Below the pieces are notes generated by a model. The model searched no databases. It was given only the letters and a program-made list of their open reading frames with translations, and had not been told where the DNA came from. 64,000 bases of DNA from JAZDOK01 sp043798715 (GTDB taxonomy: Bacteria > Vulcanimicrobiota > JAZDOK01), in contig JAZDOK010000100.1 of NCBI GenBank assembly GCA_043798715.1, positions 186,001-250,000 on the forward strand, given 5' to 3'. Numbering within the stretch: the stretch's first letter is position 1; each line of letters begins with the position of its first letter. The position numbers and the translations under genes were made by a program. This document shows positions 42,454 through 51,771 of this stretch, one piece after another.

Positions 42454-42517
42454 GCGTCACGTCCTTTCTGTGAATTCCATCTCTAATCTGAAGGGCCGAT
42501 GGAACACTCTTCTAATT

Positions 42518-43465
42518 CTAAAGAAGGGGAATGCATTCCTGCTCCGGCTGAGAGGCCAGGATTTTCCGCGCGGACAGAACGTCCCGCCCAATCTGAAGGG
42601 AGAGTTCCTCCGGGTCCTTGAATTTCTTCTGGGAACGAATTTTCTCCATGAAAAACAGAGCGAGTTCCTCTCCGTAGATATCGCCCGTAAAATCGAGCAG
42701 GTGCGCCTCAAGGGTTGAAGACGTCCCTCTGAAAGTAGGGTGACTTCCGATGCTCACCGCCGCAGGAAACCTTGATGAGCGGAGGGCGGCCCAGGCCGCA
42801 TAGACTCCCTCGGAGGGGCTGACCTTCTCATCCGGAAAAGCAAGATTTGCGGTAGGGAAGCCGAGTGTCCGCCCCCGTCCGTCGCCTTTTATGACCGGCC
42901 CGCGGATGGAGAAGGGGCGGCCCATGAGGCTCAGGGCCGTTTTGACTTCGCCTGCCGCAATTAATTTCCGAATGGAAGTGCTGCTGATCCTGTGCTTTCC
43001 GAAGAAGATCGGCTCCACGGCGAAGACCTTGAAACTCAGGTCCAGCCCGAGGGCGGCCAGCATCCGGATGTCGCCGGCAGCCGCCGCGCCGAAGCGGTAA
43101 TCCAGGCCCGCCGCGACCGCAACAGTTCTCAGTTTTCCCGATAAAATTTCCTCTGCGAACTCGCGGGGAGTCAGGCCGGCGAAGGCCCCGTCGAAATCGG
43201 TCCAGACTACCTGGTCCACCCCTGTAGAACAAAGAAGCTCCAGTCTCTCTTCGAAGGTATTGATGAGGGCCGGGGGGGATTTCTTAAGGAGACTCATGGG
43301 ATGGTTCTTCATGGTGAAGGCAAGACTTGAAAAGCCGTAGTCCCGGGCGATCTGTACGGCTTTGCCGATCACGGCCTGGTGGCCCAGATGGACCCCGTCA
43401 AAAAAACCGAGGGCCACCGCAGAAGATTTATGACTCTTAAATTCCCTGAGATTAAGGATGTTCAT
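42518..43465 (-). CDS. ribF: Bifunctional riboflavin kinase / FAD synthetase
   Basis: Makes FMN and FAD. It is 315 aa from the ATG at 43465, where the protein opens MNILNLREFK then VALGFFDGVHLGHQAVI (adenylyltransferase nucleotide-binding motif). Later ISSTSIRKLIAAGEV, and the riboflavin kinase domain begins KGDGRGRTLGFPTANL with SIGSHPTF(R)G. An ORF extension to 43522 overlaps the response regulator gene. Stop of the upstream gene overlaps by 14 bases. Confidence 0.95.
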   Translation of the reverse strand: MNILNLREFKSHKSSAVALGFFDGVHLGHQAVIGKAVQIARDYGFSSLAFTMKNHPMSLLKKSPPALINTFEERLELLCSTGVDQVVWTDFDGAFAGLTPREFAEEILSGKLRTVAVAAGLDYRFGAAAAGDIRMLAALGLDLSFKVFAVEPIFFGKHRISSTSIRKLIAAGEVKTALSLMGRPFSIRGPVIKGDGRGRTLGFPTANLAFPDEKVSPSEGVYAAWAALRSSRFPAAVSIGSHPTFRGTSSTLEAHLLDFTGDIYGEELALFFMEKIRSQKKFKDPEELSLQIGRDVLSARKILASQPEQECIPLL

Positions 43466-44429
43466 GGGTTGGAGCGGGTATTTTAGGCGCCAGGTCGTCA
43501 TCAGTTCTTCTATCCACCACAAAGGAGCTCTCCCGGCGTGTTTTGGCGAAGTTTTTCAATTCCGCCGCGATCTCGGAAACCTGGAGCGGATTCAAGAAAG
43601 TGCGTTTTTCATTCGTCGCTACGCCTATGGCCAGGGTCATGAAGGGATAAATCTGTTTTTCCCCTTTACGGTTGATCAACTCCAGATGTCCCTTTTCCCG
43701 CTCTTCAGGATCGTAAAATCCTGGGATCAGCTCGTCAAACCAGGTGATAATCCTGGAACAGAGGCGTTCAATAAGGCTGGGGTGGGTGATGAAGATGAAG
43801 TCGTCTCCCCCGATGTGCCCTACGAAATCATCGACGTTTCCTCCCTCTTCCACTGCCTGGATTATGAGGCGCGCCAGCATCTTTATGATTTCATCGCCGC
43901 GCTCGAAGCCGTGCCGGTCGTTAAAAGACTTGAAATTGCTGAGGTCGGCATAGCAGACGCAGAAGGTTTCCTCGCGCTTAATCCTCTTGGAGATTTCATG
44001 CTGGATGGAAAGGTTCCCGGGCAGACCGGTCAGGGGATTGGAGGAACGGCTCTGGTGGATCCTCCGCAGGAGGCTCTGAAGGCGGGCTTCCACCTCAATT
44101 ATGTCGAAAGGCTTGATGATGAAATCGTCGGCCCCGACCCTCATGGCGTCCAGCTTGGAGGTTTTGCTGGAGTCGGCCGTAAGGATCACGATGGGGATGA
44201 GATAGGTCGTCCGGTCATCCCGGAGTTTTCTGCAGACGTCAATACCGCTCATTCCGGGCATGAAAATATCGAGGAGGATGACGTCGGGAACGTCTTTCCT
44301 GGCCTTTTCATAGGCCTCGTCGCCATTCCTGGCGGTGATCACCTCATAGCCGGATTCCTTCATAAAGACGCTTATGATGCTCAGAATGGCGGCATCGTCG
44401 TCCGCGACGAGAAGTTTCAATTTCGGCAT
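43452..44429 (-). CDS. Response regulator with GGDEF-like domain (GGDDF)
   Basis: A 325-aa protein. REC domain at residues 1-120 with DDD near residue 10, phospho-acceptor Asp in VILLDIFMPGMSG, and the Lys in FIIKPFD. The GGDEF domain has NPLTGLPGN, ADLSNFKSFNDRHGFERGDE and the active-site loop HIGGDDF. The fourth position is Asp instead of Glu, and the second metal Asp motif reads DLSN, so diguanylate cyclase activity is plausible but uncertain. A histidine kinase partner is not in the window. Confidence 0.88.
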   Translation of the reverse strand: MPKLKLLVADDDAAILSIISVFMKESGYEVITARNGDEAYEKARKDVPDVILLDIFMPGMSGIDVCRKLRDDRTTYLIPIVILTADSSKTSKLDAMRVGADDFIIKPFDIIEVEARLQSLLRRIHQSRSSNPLTGLPGNLSIQHEISKRIKREETFCVCYADLSNFKSFNDRHGFERGDEIIKMLARLIIQAVEEGGNVDDFVGHIGGDDFIFITHPSLIERLCSRIITWFDELIPGFYDPEEREKGHLELINRKGEKQIYPFMTLAIGVATNEKRTFLNPLQVSEIAAELKNFAKTRRESSFVVDRRTDDDLAPKIPAPTHEHP

Positions 44430-44467
44430 GAATACCCACCCATCTTAATAAGTAAAGTGCTCCGGGA

Positions 44468-45232
44468 TTACCTGGAGACAATCCTTGGCTTAAATCCTTT
44501 TTCCTCCAACTTCCGGGCTTCTTCCTCGGCGGATGACCGGCTTGTATATTCTCCCAGCTCGACCCGGCTGTATGTCTGATTTTCCACTTCAACTTTTTTA
44601 ACCACGGGGTTGTAACCCAGGTCCCGGAGTTGCTGGATGAGTTTATTTAAGTTTTCCTCTTCCATGAAGGAGCCCAGGTGAAGGGTAAAACTTCCAGTGG
44701 GAGATTCCGGTTTAGGGGAGGCCGTGGCCGGCAGTGCCGGGGAAGGGGTTGGACGGACAGCTTTGGTTGGAGCCGGTGTCGGTGCGGTTGTTGGCGTGGG
44801 CCTGGGTTTGGAGGTCGGCTTGGGAGAGGCTGAAGGCCTGGGGGTCGGCGAGGGAGATACTGAAGGTTTTGGGGTCGGCGAGGGAGATGGTTTGGCGGAG
44901 GCTTTTGGGCTGGGGGAAGGCGATGCGGTGGGTTTTACGCTCGGGCTGGGTGAGGAGGATGGGGAAACCGTGGGCGAGGAGGAGGGGCTCGGGGATGGCG
45001 TTTCCAGCAAGAGCTCCGCGGTGGCGGTCGGCGAAGCGGTGGCCTCGACGGGAACTTCGATTGGTTCCGGCACCGCTTTCCCGACCAGCCCTTTACCTAC
45101 CAGGTAGCGTCCGAGCCAGTTTCCGGCAAAAACCGAGACTAATATCACCAGAAGTCCAATCAGGGAAATTTTCACCCAGAAGAGATCCGTCTCTTCCTTT
45201 GAATGCTTGAGGGGTTTGCGTTGCTGTGTCAT
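44468..45232 (-). CDS. SPOR-domain membrane protein with long Pro/Ser linker
   Basis: A 254-aa single-pass protein. Membrane helix near residues 20-42 (VKISLIGLLVILVSVFAGNWL). Then about 110 residues of low-complexity SPSP/TPKP repeats, and a C-terminal SPOR domain (FTLHLGSFMEEENLNKLIQQ ... YSRVELGEYTSR) that binds denuded peptidoglycan at the septum. The ATG at 45232 abuts the galT stop; an ORF start 12 bases earlier overlaps galT. Probably a cell-division factor. Confidence 0.87.
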   Translation of the reverse strand: MTQQRKPLKHSKEETDLFWVKISLIGLLVILVSVFAGNWLGRYLVGKGLVGKAVPEPIEVPVEATASPTATAELLLETPSPSPSSSPTVSPSSSPSPSVKPTASPSPSPKASAKPSPSPTPKPSVSPSPTPRPSASPKPTSKPRPTPTTAPTPAPTKAVRPTPSPALPATASPKPESPTGSFTLHLGSFMEEENLNKLIQQLRDLGYNPVVKKVEVENQTYSRVELGEYTSRSSAEEEARKLEEKGFKPRIVSR

Positions 45233-45233
45233 G

Positions 45234-46238
45234 TTAAATCTCAATCTCCCTTAAACTCTGCGCCGCTGCTTCCGGCGCCATGGGGTTGATGTACATTCCT
45301 GTTCCCCACTCAAAACCCGCCGGATTGGTCAGCCTGGGAATGATCTCCATGTGCCAGTGATAATGGTTCCGGCAGTCGTTGTTGAGGGGAGCGGTGTGCA
45401 GAACGTAGTTGAATGGAGGATCCTTCAGCGCATGGTGCATCCTTAAAAGAACCTCCTTGAGTACCTGGGCCAGCTCCATGACCTGGTTCTTGTTGACGTC
45501 GCTGTAGGAGGAGTCGTGGCGTTTGGGCAGGATCCAGGTCTCGAAGGGAAAGCGGGAGGCATATACCTGAAAGGCGATGAAGTGAGTGTTTTCCACGACG
45601 ACCCGCTGAACGTCGGCCTTTTCCTGGCGGATGATGTCGCAGAAAATACAGCGTTCTTTGAATCCAAAATATTGGCGGCTCCCCTCGAGTTCCTCCATGA
45701 CCCGCTTGGGGAGAACGGGCGTGGCGATCAACTGGGAGTGGGGATGCTCCAGGGAAGCTCCCGCGGCCCGGCCGTGGTTTTTAAAAATGAGGATATAGCG
45801 GATGCGGGGATCCCGCTTTAGATCCTGGAAGCGGTCCCGGTATATCCAGAGCACTTCTTCCAGTTGCTTTTCCTTCATGAGGGCCATTCCTTCGCCGTGA
45901 TTGGGGGTTTCAATGATGACTTCGTGGGCGCCGACGCCGTTCATCATATCGTACATTCCGAGGCCGGCCCGTCCCAGATCTCCAACGGCCCCGAGGGCGG
46001 GAAACTTGTTGGGTACGACCCGGCACCACCACCCCGTGGAATTAGGAGGCGTCCCGGCCTCCCGGTAGACGGCGATCTCGTCCGGGGTCATAGTCTCGTT
46101 GCCGGGGCACAACTGGCAGATGGGGACTTTCTGTTTAGGCTCCTCTTCCTTGCGGATGAAATCGTGCGGACGCTGGCCCCGTTCAGTGGCTATAATCACC
46201 CAGCGATTGGTCACCGGGTCCTTTCTCAGTTCTGGCAT
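45234..46238 (-). CDS. galT: Galactose-1-phosphate uridylyltransferase (HIT superfamily)
   Basis: Exchanges UMP between UDP-glucose and galactose-1-phosphate, or a related nucleotidyl transfer. It is 334 aa. Active-site His in EHPHSQLIATP, zinc-site-like CQLCPGNE near residue 41 and CIFCDII, and HYHWHMEIIPRL near the C-terminus. It lies 54 bases downstream of glgA, linking Leloir and glycogen metabolism. Confidence 0.92.
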   Translation of the reverse strand: MPELRKDPVTNRWVIIATERGQRPHDFIRKEEEPKQKVPICQLCPGNETMTPDEIAVYREAGTPPNSTGWWCRVVPNKFPALGAVGDLGRAGLGMYDMMNGVGAHEVIIETPNHGEGMALMKEKQLEEVLWIYRDRFQDLKRDPRIRYILIFKNHGRAAGASLEHPHSQLIATPVLPKRVMEELEGSRQYFGFKERCIFCDIIRQEKADVQRVVVENTHFIAFQVYASRFPFETWILPKRHDSSYSDVNKNQVMELAQVLKEVLLRMHHALKDPPFNYVLHTAPLNNDCRNHYHWHMEIIPRLTNPAGFEWGTGMYINPMAPEAAAQSLREIEI

Positions 46239-46292
46239 GGTCCTGGCCTCCCCAAAAACTCCATCCTCGCAAAGAATCCTGAGACGCCGATG

Positions 46293-47720
46293 TCAGGGCC
46301 GTCCGGCGAGGGCCTTCCGGTACAGTTCCATATATTTTCTGGCCGAGACTTCCCACGAGAGTTCCGCGGTCATAGCCCTCCGCATCAGATTAAGCCAGGC
46401 CGGACCCCTGCTGTAGCAGAAAAGAGCCCGCCGGACGGCGTCCACCAGGTTCTCTCCGGTATAATCCTTAAACGAAATACCGTTGCCCACGATGGAATTT
46501 CGGGTGACGTCCACGATGGTATCCGCCAGGCCTCCGGTCTCATGGACAATGGGGATCGTCCCGTATTTCAGGCTGTATTGCTGATTCAGGCCGCAGGGTT
46601 CAAAACGGGAGGGCATGAGCAGAAAATCGGCTCCAGCTTCGATTTTGTGCGCCAGTTCCTCGTCGAAGGCGAAAGAGACTGCAATCTTGTCGGGGTACTT
46701 CTGCGCCAGAGCGGTCAACATCTCCTGATACCTGGCCTCTCCCTGGCCCAGGACAACCATCTGAAGGTCCAGCGCCATGATTTCGTCCTTTTTCTCCATC
46801 AGGAGATCGAAGCCTTTCTGCCCGGTCAGCTTTGAGATCATGCCGATCAGGGGGAGGCCCTTCCGATAGCGGAGAGGCGTACGCTTGAGGAGGTCCTTCT
46901 TGTTCTCCTCCTTGTCCTCCAGGGTGAGGAGGGAGTATCTTTTGGCGATGAACTCATCCTCTTCGGGACTCCAGACCTTTGAATCAATGCCGTTCAGCAC
47001 CCCGTAGAGGTCCCGGCTGCGGCTCCTGAAGACGCCGTCGAGGCCCTCCCCATATTCCGGAGTCTGGATTTCCCGGGCGTAGCGCTCGCTCACCGTGGTG
47101 ATGATGTCCGCAAAGGTGACGGCAGCCTTCAGGAAATTGACTCTGCCGAAAAACTCGAGGGGAGCCGTGGAGTTGAACAGATGCCGGGGAACGTCCAGAA
47201 TTTCCAGGCTGTCGGCCTTGAAGAGGCCCTGGGAATTGATATTGTGAATGGTGTGAACAATCCCGGCCTTGATCTCCCCCTCGAGCCTGATGTAAAGCGG
47301 GATCAGAGCGCTCTCCCAGTCGTTGCAGTGTATTATATCGAAGGGAGTCCGGGAAGTTCTGATAAATTCATAGACGGCTTTGGAAAAAAGAGTGAAGCGC
47401 ATGCAGTCGTCTTCATAGCCATAGAGGTTGTCTCTTCCGAAGTAAACGGGATAATCCACGAAATAGACCGGGATCCGGTTCCCCGGAAGATATGCTTTTT
47501 TAAATCTGACCGTCACTTCCCCGGCGAGATCGGAGACCGTTGTCTCCCCACAGGCCTTGAGATCGTGTGACGCCTTGTCCACCCTGCGATATCGGGGCAT
47601 GATGATAGAGATATCCGCCCCCAGTTCCTTCAAGGCTGGAGGGAGGGCTCCGGCGACATCGGCCAGGCTTCCCGTTTTGGCAAAGGGCACAACTTCCGAT
47701 GAGACATAAAGCACTTTCAT
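46293..47720 (-). CDS. glgA: Glycogen synthase (GT5)
   Basis: Adds glucose from ADP- or UDP-glucose to alpha-1,4-glucan. It is 475 aa from the ATG at 47720 (MKVLYVSSEVVPFAKTGSLA); the ORF extension to 47909 has no family similarity. DVAGALPPALKELG, HCNDWESALIP and the C-terminal RFEPCGLNQQYSLKYGTIPI with the conserved Glu are present. The nucleotide-sugar motif reads KTGSL where most family members have KTGGL. Confidence 0.93.
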   Translation of the reverse strand: MKVLYVSSEVVPFAKTGSLADVAGALPPALKELGADISIIMPRYRRVDKASHDLKACGETTVSDLAGEVTVRFKKAYLPGNRIPVYFVDYPVYFGRDNLYGYEDDCMRFTLFSKAVYEFIRTSRTPFDIIHCNDWESALIPLYIRLEGEIKAGIVHTIHNINSQGLFKADSLEILDVPRHLFNSTAPLEFFGRVNFLKAAVTFADIITTVSERYAREIQTPEYGEGLDGVFRSRSRDLYGVLNGIDSKVWSPEEDEFIAKRYSLLTLEDKEENKKDLLKRTPLRYRKGLPLIGMISKLTGQKGFDLLMEKKDEIMALDLQMVVLGQGEARYQEMLTALAQKYPDKIAVSFAFDEELAHKIEAGADFLLMPSRFEPCGLNQQYSLKYGTIPIVHETGGLADTIVDVTRNSIVGNGISFKDYTGENLVDAVRRALFCYSRGPAWLNLMRRAMTAELSWEVSARKYMELYRKALAGRP

Positions 47721-47853
47721 CGAGGATTCTCCCTTGTGAAAAAAAAGCTCCGGATTTATTCCCTGCCCCTGAACCCTATTCCTGCCGGAGGAGGATTCGA
47801 CGGAAAAAGAGACGAAGTTTAAAACACCTTTCTTAAGGAGTGTGGCCCCTGCC

Positions 47854-49185
47854 ATGAGTTCGAAAGAAGAGCTTTTAGCCAAGGCCCAGAAACCCGCCCG
47901 GGATGCCATGATCCTGCACCCTTTTTACAAGGGTAAAATCGAATTGGCACCCAGGTGCTGTATCAGAAATTTCGACGACTTCGCCATCTGGTACACTCCC
48001 GGAGTGGCTGAGCCCTGCCGGGCGATTCAGCGGGAAAAAAATCTGGTCTACGAATACACCAACAAGTGGAACTCGGTGGCCGTGGTAAGCGACGGCACCC
48101 GGGTGCTGGGCCTGGGAGACATCGGCCCGGAGGCGGCCCTCCCGGTTATGGAGGGGAAGGCCCTGCTGTTTAAGTATCTCGGCGGCGTGGATGCCTTTCC
48201 CATCTGCCTTGCCGCGACTGGTGCAGACGACCTCATTCACGTGACGAAGGCCCTGGAGCCCTCTTTCGGTGGAATAAACCTGGAAGACATCTCCCAACCC
48301 AAGTGTTTCCGGGTTCTCAAGACCCTCCGGGAGGAAATGCAGATTCCCGTCTGGCACGACGATCAGCAGGGGACGGCGGCGGTCACCCTGGCGGGATTGG
48401 TCAACGCCCTGAAAGTCGTCGGAAAGAAATTAAGCGATGTCCGGATCGCCATGATAGGCGCCGGCGCCGCCAACATCTGCATCGCCCGGATCCTCATGGC
48501 CGCGGGAGCGGACCCGGAGAAAATCATCATGGTTGACATCGGCGGCATTCTCCACCGGGGGAGGTCCGAGCTTCGGGAATCCCACCAGGAGCAGTGGGAG
48601 ATGTGTCTTGCGACCAACGGGGGCAATGTGACCGGCGGCATCCCTGAGGCCATGAGGGGGGCCGAGGCGCTCATCTCTCTTGCGGCCCCCGGCCCCGATA
48701 TCATAAAACCCGAGTGGATACATACCATGGCCAAAGATCCCATAGTCTTTGCCTGCGCCAATCCCATCCCCGAAATCTGGCCCTGGGATGCCAAAGAGGC
48801 GGGCGCAGCCGTGGTCGCTACCGGGCGCTCCGATTTCCCGAATCAGGTCAATAACTCCCTGGGCTTCCCGGGCATCTTCCGGGGAACTCTTGATGTCCGC
48901 GCCAGGGCGATCTCCGATGAAATGTGCATCGCCGCCGCCATGGAGCTGGCCCGCTGCGCCGAGGACGGGGGGCTCAGCGAGGATCGGATCGTCCCGGCGA
49001 TGAACGAGTGGGAAGTCTATCCGCGGGAGGCCGCCGCCGTCGCCGTCAAGGCCGTCGAACAGGGCCTGGCCGCGATTCCCCTCACCTGGGAGGAAGCTTA
49101 TGTAAAAGCCTCCGCCATTATCCGGAGGGCCAGGGAAGAAGCCGCGGCCCTCATGAAAGGTGGATTCATCCCCCCTCCGCCTTGA
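47854..49185 (+). CDS. NAD(P)-dependent malic enzyme (short form)
   Basis: Decarboxylates malate to pyruvate. It is 443 aa, without the phosphotransacetylase-like tail found in long forms. Motifs: YTPGVAEPC(R)AI, VVSDGTRVLGLGDIGPEAALPVMEGK, PVWHDDQQGTAAV, the NAD-binding GAGAANICIARIL, and SRSDFPNQVNN-like sequence (here GRSDFPNQVNNSLGFPGIFRG). The ATG at 47854 is preferred; AAGGAG is 13 bases upstream, so a GTG at 47842 cannot be excluded. Divergent from glgA. Confidence 0.93.
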   Translation: MSSKEELLAKAQKPARDAMILHPFYKGKIELAPRCCIRNFDDFAIWYTPGVAEPCRAIQREKNLVYEYTNKWNSVAVVSDGTRVLGLGDIGPEAALPVMEGKALLFKYLGGVDAFPICLAATGADDLIHVTKALEPSFGGINLEDISQPKCFRVLKTLREEMQIPVWHDDQQGTAAVTLAGLVNALKVVGKKLSDVRIAMIGAGAANICIARILMAAGADPEKIIMVDIGGILHRGRSELRESHQEQWEMCLATNGGNVTGGIPEAMRGAEALISLAAPGPDIIKPEWIHTMAKDPIVFACANPIPEIWPWDAKEAGAAVVATGRSDFPNQVNNSLGFPGIFRGTLDVRARAISDEMCIAAAMELARCAEDGGLSEDRIVPAMNEWEVYPREAAAVAVKAVEQGLAAIPLTWEEAYVKASAIIRRAREEAAALMKGGFIPPPP

Positions 49186-49246
49186 CTTTTATCTGAAAAG
49201 TTTTGACATACGAAACAGCGGATGAATCATTACTATGAGGTGAGCG

Positions 49247-49708
49247 ATGAAAAAGTGTGGCCTTGTTATTTTCATAATTCTCGTTGTGGGATGTGTCGTT
49301 CTTTTTTTTGGGACCAAGAACCGGATAAGCCGGAACACGAATTCTGTGATTCACACTTACGCCGGTATTGCTCTTGAAAAGATTGCCCTCTGGGACCCGG
49401 CCGAGTTGCAGTATCGGGCAGCCCTTAAATCGGATCCCGGGAACGCGTCGGCTCTTAAAGGCCTGGCCATGGTCTATTTCGGTAAAAAGCGGTATGATTC
49501 AGCGGTCACCTTCATCAACCGGGCCCTGTCTAAGGACAAGCACTGGGTGAAGGGCTACCTGCACCGGGCCAAGGTTTTCGAGGCGAAAAAGGACTTCCCA
49601 TACGCCATTGCCAGCTACAAGAAATACCTGGCCGAATCCCCAGATCTTTCCTCGGCGTCCCGGTACATAATCGAGCAGAAGATTTCGAAGCTGTCTACTG
49701 GAATATAG
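49247..49708 (+). CDS. Membrane-anchored TPR protein
   Basis: A 153-aa protein with an N-terminal anchor or signal (CGLVIFIILVVGCVVLFFG) and about three TPR units from residue 40 (LQYRAALKSDPGNASALKGL, AVTFINRALSKDKHWVKGYL, AIASYKKYLAESPDLSSA). Likely an envelope-facing protein-interaction scaffold. GAGGTGAG precedes the ATG. The stop is 14 bases from the convergent MATE gene. Confidence 0.83.
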   Translation: MKKCGLVIFIILVVGCVVLFFGTKNRISRNTNSVIHTYAGIALEKIALWDPAELQYRAALKSDPGNASALKGLAMVYFGKKRYDSAVTFINRALSKDKHWVKGYLHRAKVFEAKKDFPYAIASYKKYLAESPDLSSASRYIIEQKISKLSTGI

Positions 49709-49722
49709 GCGATTCTCCGGCG

Positions 49723-51102
49723 TCAGGAGGCCGTCCCGCTTTCTTCTTCCTCCCGGGCGCGAATTTTCTGGTTCAGGATCCGCACCTCCCTGCAGAGGCA
49801 GACGGCGGTGAGGACCGAAGAGATTAAATCGGAGAGCGGGCTGGTCATGAAGACTCCCGTCAATCCGAAGAAGCGGGGGAGGATGAGGATAGCCGGGATG
49901 AGGACCACCACCTGCCTCAGTAGGCTCAGAATCATGGCCTCCCTCGGTTTTCCCACCGCCTGAAAGTAACTGGAACTTACGATCTGAAATCCGACGATCG
50001 GAAGAAGAAGAAGATAGATCCTCATCGCCTGGGTCCCCAGGCGAAGCAGCTCTTTATCGCTGGAGTTGAACATCCGGATCAACTGTTCCGGGAAAAACAT
50101 GGCGACGGTAAAGCCGCAGAAGACAACCGCGCTTGCGGCCAGAATGGCCAATTTGAGGGTCTTTTTGACCCGGTCGAATTTTTTTGCGCCATAGTTGTAA
50201 CCTATAATGGGTTGAGCGCCATGATTGATGCCGAAGATCGGCATCAGGATCATCATGGTGACGCTGTAGATTATGCCCATGGCGGACACCGCCACATCTC
50301 CGCCGTAAGTGACCAGACTTTTATTTAAAATGACCGTCACGGCGGCTGCCGCTATCTGCATGAAAAAGGGGGCCGAACCCAGGATAATAATCCTGGATAC
50401 AAGCCGGCCCTTCAGGCGCAGATTCTTGCGGCGCAGCTTCATGGTGCTTTTCCCGCGGGTGAAATAGAGAAGAACCCAGACGGTTGTGACCGCCTGGGCG
50501 ATGACGGTGGCCCATGCGGCCCCGCGCATCCCCCAGTGGAAGGCGAAGATGAAGAGGGACGCCAGGGCCGCATTGGTGAGAGCGCTGATGAACATGGAGA
50601 CCATGGCGGTCCGTGGGCTTCCGTCGGCGCGGATGAAGTTGTTGGCGCCGAATCCGACTCCGGCGAAGACGCTTCCTATCAGGATGATCCCTATATACTG
50701 GGCCGCATAAGGAAGAACCGTCTCGCTGGCTCCGAAAAAACTAAGAAGGGGTTTAAGAAAGATGAGGCCTCCTGCTGTAAGAAAAAGAGAAACCAGGACC
50801 AGCAGAGTCAGGGCGTTGCCCATGACCATTTCAGCTTCTTCTTTTTTTCCCTCACCCAGCCGAATTGAGATCAGGGTCGTAGCTCCAATCCCGATCAACA
50901 TGCCGAAGGCCATGATGAGGAGCATGACCGAAAATCCGATGGTGACGCCCGCTATGCCGAGAGAGCCGACGGCCTGCCCGATGAAGATGCGGTCCACCAC
51001 GCTGTAGGAGGCGCTGACAATCATGCCGACGATCGCCGGTATGGAAAAACGAAAAAGCAGGCGGGGAATGCCCTCTTCACCCAGTTGTCTGGTGCGGTCC
51101 AA
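49723..51102 (-). CDS. MATE-family multidrug/metabolite exporter
   Basis: A 459-aa protein with 12 predicted membrane helices. RLLFRFSIPAIVGMIVSASYSVVDRIFIGQ at the N-terminus and INHGAQPIIGYNYGAKKFDRVKKTL in the second half are MATE hallmarks. Exports cationic drugs or metabolites using Na+ or H+. The substrate cannot be told. Confidence 0.93.
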   Translation of the reverse strand: MDRTRQLGEEGIPRLLFRFSIPAIVGMIVSASYSVVDRIFIGQAVGSLGIAGVTIGFSVMLLIMAFGMLIGIGATTLISIRLGEGKKEEAEMVMGNALTLLVLVSLFLTAGGLIFLKPLLSFFGASETVLPYAAQYIGIILIGSVFAGVGFGANNFIRADGSPRTAMVSMFISALTNAALASLFIFAFHWGMRGAAWATVIAQAVTTVWVLLYFTRGKSTMKLRRKNLRLKGRLVSRIIILGSAPFFMQIAAAAVTVILNKSLVTYGGDVAVSAMGIIYSVTMMILMPIFGINHGAQPIIGYNYGAKKFDRVKKTLKLAILAASAVVFCGFTVAMFFPEQLIRMFNSSDKELLRLGTQAMRIYLLLLPIVGFQIVSSSYFQAVGKPREAMILSLLRQVVVLIPAILILPRFFGLTGVFMTSPLSDLISSVLTAVCLCREVRILNQKIRAREEEESGTAS

Positions 51103-51159
51103 ACTTAAACTCCTTCAAATCCGGTTTCGGCGGGAAATACCGGCGGCGTCAACGCATTG

Positions 51160-51771
51160 TTACTTCCTGGCCAGAATTTTTTTCGCCATGGACTCCGACA
51201 GGTCCGGGTCATAGCTCGTAATGAAAAAGATGCAGTTGTCTATGCAAAATACCAGAGAATAACCGCCGTATCTGCCTGAGATGCTGAAGCCCAGATCTCC
51301 AAAGGGAACTTTGCGGCACAGGAAATAGTCCTGGTAGACGTAAGGCTGTGTGGAATTCCAGTCAGGCCGGCTCAGGCTCTTAGTGTAGGTGATGTACAGA
51401 ACGCCGTTTTCAGCTTGTTCCGGCTTGTCGTAGCAGCCGTATTCAACAGTGGCCCGGAAGTTGAGATTGGCGTCGGTCCAGGTCTGGCGGATGCCATCAA
51501 CCGTGGAAGAGATCGAAGGCTCTCCCAGCAGGGTCGAATCAAAAGTTCCGGCGGAGTATCCGGTCTCCGGGTGAGAAAAGCGCTCCGGGAGGGAATCGAA
51601 GACAGGCCATAGATGATCAATTCGCTCTTCGTTGTTCAGGGAGAGGGTCGGCACATCGGCTGCTCGAAGCTGGTATTTCTGGCTCTCAAAAAAGGCCCAG
51701 CCGGCCCGGAAAAGAGCCAGAACGAGCAGAGCCGGGATCAGGGTGATGGCCAGGAGGCGAATCTTGTTCAT
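51160..51771 (-). CDS. Exported or membrane-anchored protein of unknown function
   Basis: A 203-aa protein with an N-terminal hydrophobic helix (residues 5-27) and then a beta-rich domain. Cysteines occur in EYGCYDK, YFLCRK and FCIDNCIFF. I do not recognise the family. The ATG overlaps the stop of the molybdenum hydroxylase gene (ATGA), so it is probably translated with it. Whether it assists that enzyme is unknown. Confidence 0.7.
   Translation of the reverse strand: MNKIRLLAITLIPALLVLALFRAGWAFFESQKYQLRAADVPTLSLNNEERIDHLWPVFDSLPERFSHPETGYSAGTFDSTLLGEPSISSTVDGIRQTWTDANLNFRATVEYGCYDKPEQAENGVLYITYTKSLSRPDWNSTQPYVYQDYFLCRKVPFGDLGFSISGRYGGYSLVFCIDNCIFFITSYDPDLSESMAKKILARK

Noticed and set aside
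44690..45060. Repetitive stretch in the SPOR gene as a DNA repeat array
   Set aside because: It is codon-level low complexity (SPSP/TPKP linker) with irregular spacing, not a tandem array or CRISPR.
47721..47909. 63-residue N-terminal extension of glycogen synthase
   Set aside because: GT5 enzymes begin at MKVLYVSSE; the extension overlaps the divergent malic enzyme gene.
49203..49236. TTGACA at 49203 as a promoter for the TPR gene
   Set aside because: The best -10 candidates (TACTAT at 49231) are 22 bases away, and nothing acceptable lies at 16-18 bases.
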